A DNA stretch of 64,000 nt from UBA965 sp040396955 (GCA_040396955.1 JBBAWX010000010.1:1-64000), one strand, 5' to 3'. Counted from the first letter of the stretch, positions 8,496-17,799 are shown. The notes: generated by a model not told the origin, from the letters alone. A program made the numbers and translations.

Positions 8496-9506
8496 TTACC
8501 CAATCTCGCTGAGCTTCACCGGGCGACCACTGTGATAACTTTGCCACGCAGCGAGACCAGCCACCAGTGCCTTGCGGGCATCCGATCCGTTGACTGCCAC
8601 CGCATGGTCGTTTGCGACGGCGACCACGAAGGCCTCGATTTCGGCGGCATAGGCCTCGATGTAGCGTTGCATGAAGAAGTGGAGTGGGAGATCGCGTTGT
8701 ACGGCTGTAGCGGTGCTGAGTGTGGCCGCATTGGGGAAATTGTTGCCGGTCTCAATCATGCCCAGACTCCCAAAGACTTCGGCACGTTGGTCGTAGCCGT
8801 AGCCGGCTTGACGACAGTTGTCGATGGTGCCAATCACCCCGTTGCTGAAGCGAATCATGCTGACGTGTGTGTCAATGTCGCCGGCAGCGCCAATGGCTGG
8901 GTCGACCATGACACCACCCTGCACGTAGATTTCTTCGATGTCGGCCCCAATCAAAAACCGTGCAATATCCCAGTCGTGAATCGTCATGTCGAGAAAGATG
9001 CCCCCTGACGTTTTGATGTAGTCAATGGGAGGCGGGGCCGGGTCGCGGCTGATGATATGCATCAGGCGGGCTGTGCCGATCTGCCCCTGTGCGACAGCCT
9101 GCTGCACACGCATGAAATTGGCGTCGAAGCGGCGATTGAAGCCAATCTGGAGTTTGACATCGGCCTGTGCGACTGCGGTCAGGGCGCGGTCGGTCTCGGC
9201 CAACGTCAGCGCAACGGGTTTTTCACAAAAAATGTGCTTACCCTGGTGCGCAGCCGCAATAATATACTCACAGTGTGTGGTGGTCGGCGTGCAAATCATC
9301 ACCGCGTCGATGTGTGGGTCATTGATGACGGCCATGCAATCGGTGCCTGCGTGTGCTATCCCGTAGCGTTGCGCCAATGTGTGCGCCGCACCCGGGAATG
9401 GGTCAGCCACGGCCACGAGTTGGGCGCCCGTGACGCGTTGTACGATGGTGCGCGCATGCACCTGACCGATGCGCCCAGCACCTAAGAGTCCGATGCGTAG
9501 AGACAT
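8496..9506 (-). CDS. iolG: Inositol 2-dehydrogenase-like oxidoreductase (paralogue 2)
   Basis: A 336-aa Gfo/Idh/MocA enzyme with GLLGAGRIGQVHA, MICTPTTTH and FCEKPVALTLAE. GGIFLDMTIHDWD carries the conserved Asp and His of inositol dehydrogenases. A GGAGG site 9-10 nt upstream supports ATG 9506. It lies 50 bp after iolD. It should carry out the first step of inositol breakdown, myo-inositol to 2-keto-myo-inositol with NAD. Which paralogue prefers which isomer cannot be decided from sequence. Confidence 0.88.
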   Translation of the reverse strand: MSLRIGLLGAGRIGQVHARTIVQRVTGAQLVAVADPFPGAAHTLAQRYGIAHAGTDCMAVINDPHIDAVMICTPTTTHCEYIIAAAHQGKHIFCEKPVALTLAETDRALTAVAQADVKLQIGFNRRFDANFMRVQQAVAQGQIGTARLMHIISRDPAPPPIDYIKTSGGIFLDMTIHDWDIARFLIGADIEEIYVQGGVMVDPAIGAAGDIDTHVSMIRFSNGVIGTIDNCRQAGYGYDQRAEVFGSLGMIETGNNFPNAATLSTATAVQRDLPLHFFMQRYIEAYAAEIEAFVVAVANDHAVAVNGSDARKALVAGLAAWQSYHSGRPVKLSEIG

Positions 9507-9556
9507 GTGGAGAAGCCTCCTCTACCCGCTCATGCGGGGCATGATGCCCGAACGGA

Positions 9557-11434
9557 CTATAAGTAGTCTTTCTCGGTGGCCCGTTTTGTGGCCCAATCGA
9601 CTCGTTTGGCTTGGACATCGGCACTCGTGCTCACTTCGGCCGGAGGCACATCCCACCAACTCTCATATCCGGGTACACCCTGATAGCGGTCGTTGCGGAT
9701 GTAGACTACCGTCGTATTGCTGTTTTTGCGGGCTTGCGCAATTCCTGCCACCAAATCGGCGTAGGTACGGCATTCGATGACATCGGCGCCTAGACTACGG
9801 GCGTTTTCGGCCAAATGCACCGGTAGGCGTACCACGTCGTTGCCGTCGGCGTCGCTTGGGAGCATGTTGTGTTGCGGGAACGCATAACGCGTGCCGAAGC
9901 CCTCTTGCCCGAGCGAACGACTCAGACCGCCAATGCTCTTGTAGCCGTCGTTGTCGATCAAGATGACGATGAGCTTGCGCTGTTCTTGGATGGCGGTGAC
10001 GAGCTCACTCGACATCATCAACCAGCTACCATCCCCCACCATCACATAGACCTCACGTTCGGGAGCGGCCATTTTGATGCCCAAGCCACCAGCGACCTCA
10101 TAGCCCATACAGCTATTACCGTACTCCAGGTGGTAGTTTTTGGGGTGGCGCGCCCGCCACAACTTGTGCAAATCACCGGGCAAACTGCCGGCCGCACAGA
10201 CCATGATGGCACCCGGGTCGCTCAGCTCATTCACCGCGCCAATGATTTCACCTTGGCTGGGCAAAGGCGTGAGGCGGATGTCGTAGATGCGTTGCACTTC
10301 GGCATCCCATTCAGCTTGGAGCTGACTGGCGTACTGGCGGTAGGTAGGATCGACCTGATATCCAGACAGGGCCACAAGCAATTCACTCAACGTTTCCCGG
10401 GCATCGCCGACGACCATGCAGGCCAGGTGTTTGGCCGCATCGAGCTCACAGACGTTGATGTTGACAAACCGTACCTCAGGGTGCTGGAACGCCGTTTTGG
10501 AAGCAGTAGTGAAATCGCTGTAGCGCGTGCCAATACCAATGACCACGTCGGCCTCACGTGCCACGCGATTGGCGGCAAACGTGCCTGTGACGCCGATTGC
10601 GCCGAGGTTGAGCGGGTGGTTGTACGGCAAACTGCCCTTGCCAGCCATGGTTTCGCCCACAGGGATGCCCGTGGCATCTACCAAGGCGGCGAGAGCGGCC
10701 GTGGCATCGCTGTAAATGACCCCGCCCCCTGCGACAATCATGGGGCGCTTCGCACCTTTGATGAGCGCAACGGCTCGGGCGAGAGCGGCCCGGTCGGGGC
10801 GGATGCGACCGATATGCCAGACGCGTTTTTCAAATAGTGCCGTCGGGTAGTCGAAGGCCTCGGTTTGTACATCTTGGGGGAGTGCCAAGGTGACCGCACC
10901 GGTATCGGCCGGGCTTGTCAACACCCGCATACTCTCAAGCAATGCACTCGGGAGTTGATCGGGGCGGTTGATACGGTCCCAGTACTTGCTGACCGGCTTG
11001 AAACAATCGTTGGCCGATACATCGCGGCTTTGCCCCCACTCGAGTTGTTGGAGCACAGGATCCACGTTGCGTCGCGCAAAAATATCCCCAGGCAACAAAA
11101 GCACCGGCAGGCGATTGATGGTTGCCGTGGCAGCTCCCGTCACCATGTTGGTCGCCCCCGGGCCAATGGACGTGGTGCAGGCCATCATCTGGAGCCGGTT
11201 GGCGGTTTTGGCAAAGGCAGTCGCCGCATGGACCATGGCTTGCTCGTTGCGCGCCTGATAATAGCGCAAAGCGGGGATCTGTTGGAGCGCTTGCCCCATG
11301 CCCGAGACATTGCCGTGCCCGAATATACCGAAACATCCCGCAAAAAATTGCTGCTCGACGCCGTCGCGTTCGACGTACTGTTGGGTCAAAAACGTAACGA
11401 GGGCTTGTGCCATCGTCAGTCGTTGTGTTGACAT
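9557..11434 (-). CDS. iolD: 3D-(3,5/4)-trihydroxycyclohexane-1,2-dione hydrolase
   Basis: A 625-aa thiamine-diphosphate enzyme, the usual IolD length. It carries the N-terminal pyrimidine-binding domain (GCFGIFGHGNVSGMGQAL), a central domain, and a C-terminal GDGSWLMMSSE...DNDGYKSIGGL cofactor motif. IolD opens the ring of the diketo intermediate to 5-deoxy-glucuronate. AAAGGA lies upstream of ATG 11434. It is preceded by iolC (18-bp gap) and followed by two dehydrogenase genes. The N-terminal sequence is nearly the family consensus, so the assignment is firm. Confidence 0.95.
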   Translation of the reverse strand: MSTQRLTMAQALVTFLTQQYVERDGVEQQFFAGCFGIFGHGNVSGMGQALQQIPALRYYQARNEQAMVHAATAFAKTANRLQMMACTTSIGPGATNMVTGAATATINRLPVLLLPGDIFARRNVDPVLQQLEWGQSRDVSANDCFKPVSKYWDRINRPDQLPSALLESMRVLTSPADTGAVTLALPQDVQTEAFDYPTALFEKRVWHIGRIRPDRAALARAVALIKGAKRPMIVAGGGVIYSDATAALAALVDATGIPVGETMAGKGSLPYNHPLNLGAIGVTGTFAANRVAREADVVIGIGTRYSDFTTASKTAFQHPEVRFVNINVCELDAAKHLACMVVGDARETLSELLVALSGYQVDPTYRQYASQLQAEWDAEVQRIYDIRLTPLPSQGEIIGAVNELSDPGAIMVCAAGSLPGDLHKLWRARHPKNYHLEYGNSCMGYEVAGGLGIKMAAPEREVYVMVGDGSWLMMSSELVTAIQEQRKLIVILIDNDGYKSIGGLSRSLGQEGFGTRYAFPQHNMLPSDADGNDVVRLPVHLAENARSLGADVIECRTYADLVAGIAQARKNSNTTVVYIRNDRYQGVPGYESWWDVPPAEVSTSADVQAKRVDWATKRATEKDYL

Positions 11435-11452
11435 AAATTTTTCCTTTGATGC

Positions 11453-12472
11453 TTAGAATCCACCATGTGGCGCCACGAACGTGCGTACTTCGTCCATGGT
11501 TGGCATGAAATTCGCACAGCCGTGTTTGGTGACCACGATGGCGCCACAGGCGTTGCCGAGGCGCGCCGTACTGCGCCAATCCCAGCCATGCGAAAGCCCG
11601 TAGATGATACCACCTGCATATGCATCACCTGCCCCAAGGATGTTGTAGACCTCCACCGGATAGCCGGGTGCATCAATGCGGGCCATGTCGGCGCCTTGGC
11701 GCACATGCACACGTGAGCCATCACCACCACGTTTTTGAAACAGCACGTGGGGCCCCATCTGGAGAATCGTATCAATGGCACGGTCGACATCCCCCGCCAC
11801 ACGCGCATCTGAGACCTGTGAGTGTGTCAAGTGAACTTCGGCGCGTTCGCCCATCATCATGGCGTTGATTTCGTCTTCGGTGCCCAAGACGATGTCGACC
11901 GACCGCAACACGGAGCGCAACGTGATGCCGAATGCACGTGGGTCGTGCCATTGGTCGGGGCGGAAATCGATGTCGAGGACGACCTTGGTGCCCTGCCGTT
12001 GTGCGTATTCGGCTGCAAACAACGTCGCACTGCGTGATGGCTCTTTGCTGAGCCCGGTGCCGCTGATAAGCAGATACTGGGCATCTGCCACGGGGCTGGC
12101 GAGCACGTCGTCAATGGTTAATTCGATGTCGGCACAGTTGTCACGGTAGTAGGTGAGTGGGAAGCGGTCAGGGGGCACAATGCCCAGCACCACTGCACTC
12201 GAACGCTTGCCGGATTTGCGCGGGGTGGGGCTGGTGTCGATGCCTTCACGGTTGCAAAAGTTGAGGATGAAGTCCCCTACTTGGTCTTCGCCGACCGCTG
12301 TCAACAGTGCTGTGGTGCCACCGAGGCGTTGACACGCCACGCTGATGTTGGTGGGGCACCCGCCAACGTACGCCGCAAAACTTCCAATGTCGACAAAGGC
12401 GGCGCCCACGTCGTTGGCATATAAATCGATCGATGAACGCCCCATGGAGAGCAAGTCGTACCGTCGTGACAT
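11453..12472 (-). CDS. iolC: 5-dehydro-2-deoxygluconokinase
   Basis: A 339-aa PfkB-family sugar kinase. GRSSIDLYAND and GGCPTNISVACQRLG near residues 12-50 and the ATP/anion-hole motif NILGAGDAYAGG near 280 are typical of IolC. It phosphorylates 2-deoxy-5-keto-gluconate made by IolB. GGAG lies 8 nt upstream of the ATG. It sits 3 bp after iolB and 18 bp before iolD, within one transcript. Confidence 0.94.
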   Translation of the reverse strand: MSRRYDLLSMGRSSIDLYANDVGAAFVDIGSFAAYVGGCPTNISVACQRLGGTTALLTAVGEDQVGDFILNFCNREGIDTSPTPRKSGKRSSAVVLGIVPPDRFPLTYYRDNCADIELTIDDVLASPVADAQYLLISGTGLSKEPSRSATLFAAEYAQRQGTKVVLDIDFRPDQWHDPRAFGITLRSVLRSVDIVLGTEDEINAMMMGERAEVHLTHSQVSDARVAGDVDRAIDTILQMGPHVLFQKRGGDGSRVHVRQGADMARIDAPGYPVEVYNILGAGDAYAGGIIYGLSHGWDWRSTARLGNACGAIVVTKHGCANFMPTMDEVRTFVAPHGGF

Positions 12473-12475
12473 CCG

Positions 12476-13375
12476 TTAGACTCCTTCGGGGTAGATGGGG
12501 ACTCGTGGATCGAGCCCGCGGTATTCGTGTTTGACCCAGGTATGTGCGGGGTCATCGACATTGGCCAGCGACTGCGCACTCCCCGCCAACACGTTCAGGT
12601 AATACGTGGTATAGCCTGGGGCACTCGTCACTGGGTGGTACCCCTCGGGCACCAGGACCACGTGGTTGGGGCGGGCCACGACCACCGCATCAATGGGGGC
12701 GCCAGCCTGCTGCAACGGCGATTGATCGTCGGTGTAGACCCGTTGGAAGGCGAACCCTTCGGGTTTGTCGTGCTTGTAGAAATAAATTTCTTCGAGATCT
12801 GCCTCAATGAGTGACCCGTCGGCAGCTTCACGATGCACGTCGTGCTTGTGTGGCGGATAACTCGACCAGCTCCCTGACGGGGTATACACCTCGACGAGTA
12901 CCAGCCGATCACACGGGAACCCTGGTGGCATAAGCTGATTGATCTGCCGGGTCGCGTTGTCACCACCGCGGATTTCTTGTTTGACAGTGGCCGGAGTAAC
13001 GAGCACAGGGGCAAAATCACGGGTCGCTTTGACCCAGGTCACCGCAAATTCAGCGTCACTGCTCGCCGTGACTGTGAGGTCGGTGTGCCGTGACACATAG
13101 AGGACGTAGGCGGCACCAGCAAAGACGTGTGGGCGCCCCCCCATCTCCCACTGGCCACGGTTACTCACGACGCGTAGGGTGCCACTGAGGGTCACAATTG
13201 CCAGCTCGTGATCGGTGGTGGCAAAGCTCCAGGTTGCACCGGTGCGCAAGCGGCGCACCTGAAAGTTGATGTGCTCCCATTGCGCCAACGTAGGGGTGAC
13301 TTCGACCACGACCTCGGGGTCGCTCGAATTGCCGGGGGCGACTAGGAGATTGGCGGCGGTGTAGTGTGGCGTCAT
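12476..13375 (-). CDS. iolB: 5-deoxy-glucuronate isomerase
   Basis: A 299-aa bicupin protein. It contains the IolB signature SSYPPHKHDVH with metal-binding His residues near 175-182, a Glu-Glu-Ile-Tyr-Phe-Tyr segment, and GYHPVTSAPGYTTYYLNVLAG near the C-terminus. It isomerises 5-deoxy-glucuronate to 2-deoxy-5-keto-gluconate. It is somewhat longer than the ~270-aa Bacillus enzyme. Its ATG overlaps the stop of the upstream regulator gene (ATGA), so the two are translationally coupled. Confidence 0.94.
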   Translation of the reverse strand: MTPHYTAANLLVAPGNSSDPEVVVEVTPTLAQWEHINFQVRRLRTGATWSFATTDHELAIVTLSGTLRVVSNRGQWEMGGRPHVFAGAAYVLYVSRHTDLTVTASSDAEFAVTWVKATRDFAPVLVTPATVKQEIRGGDNATRQINQLMPPGFPCDRLVLVEVYTPSGSWSSYPPHKHDVHREAADGSLIEADLEEIYFYKHDKPEGFAFQRVYTDDQSPLQQAGAPIDAVVVARPNHVVLVPEGYHPVTSAPGYTTYYLNVLAGSAQSLANVDDPAHTWVKHEYRGLDPRVPIYPEGV

Positions 13376-14412
13376 TGCACGGCTCCTTTGTGGGGTGAGG
13401 GTGGCGCACTACTCTGGCGCACCACCATGTGCGGATCTAACAGATGATTACGGCCTGTACGGCCGGCGAGTAACTCGATAAGTGTTTGCATGGCAGTCTG
13501 CCCGAGGGCGACTTTGGGTTGTGCCACACTGCTCAGTGGGGGCCAGCTATGGGTGGCCATCGCAAGGTCGTCGAATCCGACGACGCTGATGTCTGTGGGG
13601 ATGTGGAAACCGCGTTCGCGGAGGGCAGTCAAGGCTCCTAGTGCCACTTGGTCGTTATAACAAAAAATCCCGCTGATAGTCTCAGGCAGTTGCCACGCCA
13701 GTTGATAGCCGGCACTGAGGTCGTTATTGCAGGTAAGCACATCGACGGTCATCTCGCGGGGAGTAATGCCACGGCTCGTTAGGACATCGCAAAAACCGCG
13801 GAGCCGGAGGTGATGTGAGGCAGGACGGCGCGTGTTGCCGAGATATGCAAGTTGGCGATGCCCCAGCCCATAGAGATGCTCGGCTGCCAGGCATCCACCA
13901 CGATAATTGTCGATGCTGACATGCACAACATCCGCCGGGACGTCGCACATTTGACTGTTGACAAAAACGGTCGGAATACGCATTGCCACCAAGCGTGCCA
14001 TATGACTGTCGTCGAACAACGCATCGGCGATGATGATGCCATCGACCCGTCGTTGCGCAAATACTTCGATGGCTGTTAATTGACGCGTCGCATCGTGATG
14101 CGATGCACTTAACAACAACACCTTGCTATGCGCTCCGACCACCGCTTCGACTCCCCGTATCACCTCGCCCCAAAATGGGTCGGCGACATCGGCCACAACG
14201 AGTCCAATCGTGTTGCTCTGCTGTTGTTGTAGGCTCTGTGCAATTGCATTGGGAGTGTAGCCGAGCTCATTGGCGATACGCATTACCCGCAGGCGCACAT
14301 CACGACTAATACGCGGGTGTCCACGCAGTGCACGTGACACGGTCGAGTGCGATACATGCGCTTGATCGGCAATATCGTGAATGGAAACACGCCGGCGTAA
14401 TTCCTTCGTCAC
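13372..14412 (-). CDS. LacI-family regulator of the inositol operon
   Basis: A 346-aa repressor read from GTG 14412, with AGAGAG upstream. A longer frame to 14502 would run through the promoter. The N-terminal helix-turn-helix VSIHDIADQAHVSHSTVSRAL and hinge GYTPNAIAQSL are followed by a periplasmic-binding-like effector domain (NTIGLVVADVADPFW onwards). It is the first gene of the iol operon, and a near-perfect palindrome lies between its promoter and start. This suggests autorepression, relieved by inositol or a breakdown product. The effector is inferred. Confidence 0.9.
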   Translation of the reverse strand: MTKELRRRVSIHDIADQAHVSHSTVSRALRGHPRISRDVRLRVMRIANELGYTPNAIAQSLQQQQSNTIGLVVADVADPFWGEVIRGVEAVVGAHSKVLLLSASHHDATRQLTAIEVFAQRRVDGIIIADALFDDSHMARLVAMRIPTVFVNSQMCDVPADVVHVSIDNYRGGCLAAEHLYGLGHRQLAYLGNTRRPASHHLRLRGFCDVLTSRGITPREMTVDVLTCNNDLSAGYQLAWQLPETISGIFCYNDQVALGALTALRERGFHIPTDISVVGFDDLAMATHSWPPLSSVAQPKVALGQTAMQTLIELLAGRTGRNHLLDPHMVVRQSSAPPSPHKGAVQ

Positions 14413-14436
14413 GAATTTTCTCTCTGAACATTCATC

Positions 14437-14454
14437 TGTGCACACGTGTGCGCA
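14437..14454. promoter_or_regulatory. Likely LacI-type operator
   Basis: An 18-bp palindrome, TGTGCACACGTGTGCGCA, has one mismatched pair and a central CG as in LacI-family sites. The inner 12 bp (14440-14451) are perfect. It lies downstream of the -10 box, where a bound repressor would block elongation. Confidence 0.7.
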
Positions 14455-14469
14455 TGGGTGATTTCCGGT

Positions 14470-14498
14470 ATAGTAAAGGAAAGGGCGGTGCCTGTCAA
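14470..14498 (-). promoter_or_regulatory. Promoter of the inositol operon
   Basis: On the minus strand TTGACA (14493-14498) and TACTAT (14470-14475) are spaced by 17 bp. Transcription should start near 14463, just before the palindromic operator. Confidence 0.8.
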
Positions 14499-14569
14499 AC
14501 ATGCGTGTTTGTCGCAGGGAGCAATCCTAATCCCCCTATTGGCCATACGAGGAAGGAGCATTCCGTACC

Positions 14570-15298
14570 ATGCGCCGTTTGAGTCTATTTGTTGTTGTTT
14601 CGGCCATGCTCATTGCGTGTGCTGCGCCGAGCGCAACCACGCCCACTGCACCTGCAGAGCAGGCCACCGCAGTGCCCACCGATATCAAGCCGTTGGCAGA
14701 GCCAACCACGGTCGCACCACCATCCCCCACTGCTGTTCCTACGGCATCAGTAGTGGCTGCTACGCGCACGTTTGTCATTGACAGCGCACGCAGTAGTGCC
14801 GAATATGCGGTCGACGAGGTGTTTCTCAGCGAAAACCGCCCCTACCGGGCGATTGGCACCACCAATGCGCTCGAGGGCGAATTCGAAGTGGTCACGGCAG
14901 GGGCAATTAGCGGGAACGTGACACGCATGCGTGTCGATTTGCGTACCCTCCAGAGTGACAGTCCACGCCGCGACAACGCAATTCGTGGCCGCTGGCTTGA
15001 ATCCGACACTTACCCGTATGCGGATTTTGTGTCGACGGATGCCCTTGATGTGCCCACCGATTATACCGAAGGCAACGAAGTGACCTTTACGCTGGTCGGG
15101 GATATGACCATTCGCGATGTCACCAAATCGGTGACCTGGACGGTGGTCGGGGTGCTCCAAGACGGAGTTGTGACCGGTGTTGCCACGACTAGCATCGTGA
15201 TGAGTGATTTTGGTGTTAGTCCACCCAATATCGCCAATATGATTAAAGTGGAAGACCAGGCCGACCTGAGAGTCAATTTCGTTGCGGTCGAACAATAG
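14570..15298 (+). CDS. YceI-family lipoprotein
   Basis: A 242-aa secreted protein. The lipoprotein signal peptide ends in LIAC, with Cys17 as the lipidation site. A Pro/Thr/Ala-rich linker (about 18-60) precedes a YceI-type lipocalin-like domain (about 65-242). The domain carries TFVIDSARSSAEY, RDNAIRGRWLESDTYPYADF and the GDMTIRDVTKSVTW motif. YceI proteins bind isoprenoid or other amphiphilic molecules, and here it would be anchored outside the membrane. GAGGAAGGAG precedes the ATG. It diverges from the inositol operon. Confidence 0.9.
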   Translation: MRRLSLFVVVSAMLIACAAPSATTPTAPAEQATAVPTDIKPLAEPTTVAPPSPTAVPTASVVAATRTFVIDSARSSAEYAVDEVFLSENRPYRAIGTTNALEGEFEVVTAGAISGNVTRMRVDLRTLQSDSPRRDNAIRGRWLESDTYPYADFVSTDALDVPTDYTEGNEVTFTLVGDMTIRDVTKSVTWTVVGVLQDGVVTGVATTSIVMSDFGVSPPNIANMIKVEDQADLRVNFVAVEQ

Positions 15299-15335
15299 AG
15301 CGACGGGTGTGTATCGGTGTGTGGAGTGAGGATCA

Positions 15336-15363
15336 GAGGCCGACACCGCAGGGTGCCGGCCTC
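15336..15363 (+). terminator. Terminator-like hairpin after the YceI gene
   Basis: GAGGCCG/CGGCCTC and CACC/GGTG stems are separated by one mismatch and a GCAG loop. The T-run is short (CTCTT), so termination may be partial. It separates convergent genes. Confidence 0.6.
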
Positions 15364-15372
15364 TTGGTATGA

Positions 15373-16356
15373 CTAGCAGAGGCGGTAGGCAATTTCACGT
15401 TGTTGCGTAAAGAGCTGCATGTTGTGAATCGTGGTGCTAATAATCCGTTCAATGGCTTCAACGCTGTTGTAGGCGTTGTGTGCACTCGCAATGACAGCCG
15501 GGTGTGCCAATATCTGTTGCATCAATGCAATGTCGCTCGCTGGCTCGTTTTTGCCGATGAGGTGCTCATTTTCGATGACATCGAGGCCGGCAGCCCGAAT
15601 CAACCCTTGCTCCAATCCGGCGAGTAAGGCGGTGTTTTGCACGAGCCCACCTCGTGACGAATTAATCAGGATGAGGCCGGGTTTGATGAGTGCCAAGCTG
15701 TCGTAGTTGAACAAGTGACGCGTGCTCGCCGTAAGTGGCGCATGGAACGACAAGACGTCGGCTTCGCGGTAAAGCGTGTCTAGTGGCACATAGGTGGCCC
15801 CCACCGACTGCGCCCACTCCAGGTTGGGGGCAAGGTCATAGGCAAGCAGTCGCATACCAAAACCGGTCGTCATCTGCCCCATGTTCCGCCCAATCCGCCC
15901 AGTGCCAATAAGCCCCAGTGTTTTGCCGTGTAGGTCGACGCCACGGAGCCCCTGTACATCGCCGCGCCATTCGCGCTGGAGGCGCAACGTGCTCGGCACG
16001 ATGTGGCGAGCGGCCGCCAACAACAACCCCATGGCGTATTCGGCCACGGTGCGTTCGCCATAGGCGGGCACATTGCAGACCGCTATGCCGTGAGCTTGGC
16101 AGTAGTCGAGATCGACGTGGTCATAGCCGGTGGCGCGAATGGCGATGAGTTTGAGTTCTGGTAGCCGTGCCAAATCTGCCGCACGTACCGGTGTGTGGAT
16201 AAATACACTGAGCACCTGGGTCGTAGGAGCGACCGCGGCGGCGTCCGTCCCTACCGGGTACAGGGTGAGTTCTTCGGCACTCCAGTGCTGTTGGAAGTGG
16301 GCTGCTTCCCACGGTTCGTTTAAAATAACCGAGATCATCGTCGTACGTGATTCCAT
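15373..16356 (-). CDS. D-2-hydroxyacid dehydrogenase
   Basis: A 327-aa NAD-dependent enzyme of the D-lactate dehydrogenase type. It shows AIRATGYDHVDLDYC (about 88-102), the nucleotide-binding GLIGTGRIGRNMG (about 163-175), NSSRGGLVQNTAL with the catalytic-Arg region, and SAHNAYNS carrying the catalytic His. It should reduce a 2-keto acid, perhaps pyruvate, to the D-hydroxy acid. The start could also be Met7 (16338), and no clear Shine-Dalgarno decides this. It follows the HEAT-like gene by 21 bp. Confidence 0.85.
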   Translation of the reverse strand: MESRTTMISVILNEPWEAAHFQQHWSAEELTLYPVGTDAAAVAPTTQVLSVFIHTPVRAADLARLPELKLIAIRATGYDHVDLDYCQAHGIAVCNVPAYGERTVAEYAMGLLLAAARHIVPSTLRLQREWRGDVQGLRGVDLHGKTLGLIGTGRIGRNMGQMTTGFGMRLLAYDLAPNLEWAQSVGATYVPLDTLYREADVLSFHAPLTASTRHLFNYDSLALIKPGLILINSSRGGLVQNTALLAGLEQGLIRAAGLDVIENEHLIGKNEPASDIALMQQILAHPAVIASAHNAYNSVEAIERIISTTIHNMQLFTQQREIAYRLC

Positions 16357-16377
16357 GGTTGTGTCATCTGATGCCGC

Positions 16378-17112
16378 CTATCGTGTCTCCGCTTGTACCG
16401 GTGGATTGAGGGGGTGATGGGCGTATCGCTCACCGAGCGGGTGTTTCACACACGACAGGCGTGCGTTGCTCCGACTCAACAACAACTGTCGCAGAGGCCC
16501 CGGCTGTACGGCGTCTTTGGCAATGTGCCCCGCTTTGTAGGCGGCCATGACCAACGAATAACTGGCATCCACCCCCATGTTGGCCAGTGCCAACGCCGCT
16601 GACGCATTGCGGTCAGGGTTGCTCGTGGTCAGGCGCGCATTGAGGACGGCCACAATCAGTGACGCCAATTCGGTGTGTGTCACACTCAGGTAGGCGAGTG
16701 CAATGGCCGCCCGGTGATGGCCAATATTGCTCGTGTGATCGTCGTCGAGCAAGCCCAAAAGTGGCTCAAGGGCATCGGTGCCACATCGGGCAATCATCTG
16801 GGGTACCTCGCCATCCCAGATGGTGGCGCGTTGTTCGCTGATACGATCGGGGCTGGCCGGGATTGGCGCATGGATGAGTGGCGCAATCATGGCCGGATGG
16901 GCGATTTCACCGAGGATTCGGAGCGCATGCAACGGCCCGTAGCAGAGCGGTATTGCTCCTACGACAAGCTCGGTGTCGATGGCGAGTGCTACAAGTGGCG
17001 CTAGGGCGAGCTCACCCGTTGTGATGATGCGTTGTGCGAGTGGGATGGGCAGCTCTGCTCCCACCGTGCGTAGTTGGCGAACATATTCGTTGATTTCAAC
17101 CGTCATACTCAT
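16378..17112 (-). CDS. HEAT-repeat-like protein of unknown function
   Basis: A 244-aa helical protein. Repeated helix pairs such as PLVALAIDTE..GPLHALRILGEIAHPAMIAPLI and ALEPLLGLLDDDH..HRAAIALAYLS suggest HEAT or similar alpha-solenoid repeats. No catalytic motif or signal peptide is visible. A TATAAT-like -10 box lies upstream, inside the 3' end of rnhB, so it may have its own promoter. It lies between rnhB and a dehydrogenase gene. HEAT-type scaffolds usually bind proteins or act as phycobilin-lyase-like modules, and nothing here selects among these. Confidence 0.65.
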   Translation of the reverse strand: MSMTVEINEYVRQLRTVGAELPIPLAQRIITTGELALAPLVALAIDTELVVGAIPLCYGPLHALRILGEIAHPAMIAPLIHAPIPASPDRISEQRATIWDGEVPQMIARCGTDALEPLLGLLDDDHTSNIGHHRAAIALAYLSVTHTELASLIVAVLNARLTTSNPDRNASAALALANMGVDASYSLVMAAYKAGHIAKDAVQPGPLRQLLLSRSNARLSCVKHPLGERYAHHPLNPPVQAETR

Positions 17113-17151
17113 GGCTGTGTTATCTCTCGACTCGGGTGTTTCCTTTGTGCA

Positions 17152-17799
17152 TTATACGTTTTTTTCGGGGGACTGTTCGTGTTGGAGTTCGGTCATCGGT
17201 CGAAAGCTACGCCGGTGCACCGGTAGTACTCCGTGGCGCTGAAGCGCATCTTGATGTTGGGCTGTGCCATATCCTTTGTGATTAGCAAATCCATATGCTG
17301 GGAACACACGATCGAGCGCTCCAATCATGCGGTCGCGCGTCACTTTGGCCACAATGGATGCCGCTGCTATCGAGAGAGAAATGGTGTCGCCGTGAATAAT
17401 GGCGCGCTGTGGGGTTGGCCAATGGGTCAGTGTGACGGCATCGATGAGTACATAATCGGGGATGAGTGGCAACGCAAGGAGTGCTTGTTGCATGGCACAT
17501 TTGGTGGCGTTGAGGATGCCCATCATGTCGATGTCGTGCGCACTCACCATGCCAATGCCGATGCCCACCGCAAGACGCTGAATGGTGGTGTAGTGGAGTT
17601 CGCGTTGCATGGCGCTGAGTTGTTTGGAGTCGTTGATACCTGCCAACATACCAGGCATGTGGAGCACAACGTCGCTGAGAACCACCGCCGCGGCTACCAC
17701 CGGCCCAGCCCAACACCCGCGGCCGACCTCATCGACGCCGGCAATGGCTCGGTATCCACGCTGGTGGAGCTCCCATTCTAGGTCACTGTGAGCTGGCAT
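17152..17799 (-). CDS. rnhB: Ribonuclease HII
   Basis: A 215-aa RNase HII of usual length. It begins with the active-site motif AGVDEVGRGCWAGPVVAAAV (Asp23, Glu24). GINDSKQLS and the later SIAAASIVAKVTRDRM segment with the family's basic and acidic residues follow. It cleaves RNA from RNA-DNA hybrids and single ribonucleotides in DNA. It overlaps the end of the methyltransferase gene by 17 bp, in the order rplS - methyltransferase - rnhB. Linkage of rplS and rnhB is common in bacteria. Confidence 0.95.
   Translation of the reverse strand: MPAHSDLEWELHQRGYRAIAGVDEVGRGCWAGPVVAAAVVLSDVVLHMPGMLAGINDSKQLSAMQRELHYTTIQRLAVGIGIGMVSAHDIDMMGILNATKCAMQQALLALPLIPDYVLIDAVTLTHWPTPQRAIIHGDTISLSIAAASIVAKVTRDRMIGALDRVFPAYGFANHKGYGTAQHQDALQRHGVLPVHRRSFRPMTELQHEQSPEKNV

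Noticed and set aside
7677..9008. A 443-codon open frame on the plus strand across the two inositol-dehydrogenase genes
   Set aside because: The minus-strand genes have clear family motifs. The opposite frame shows no recognisable domain and is a shadow of high-GC codon use.
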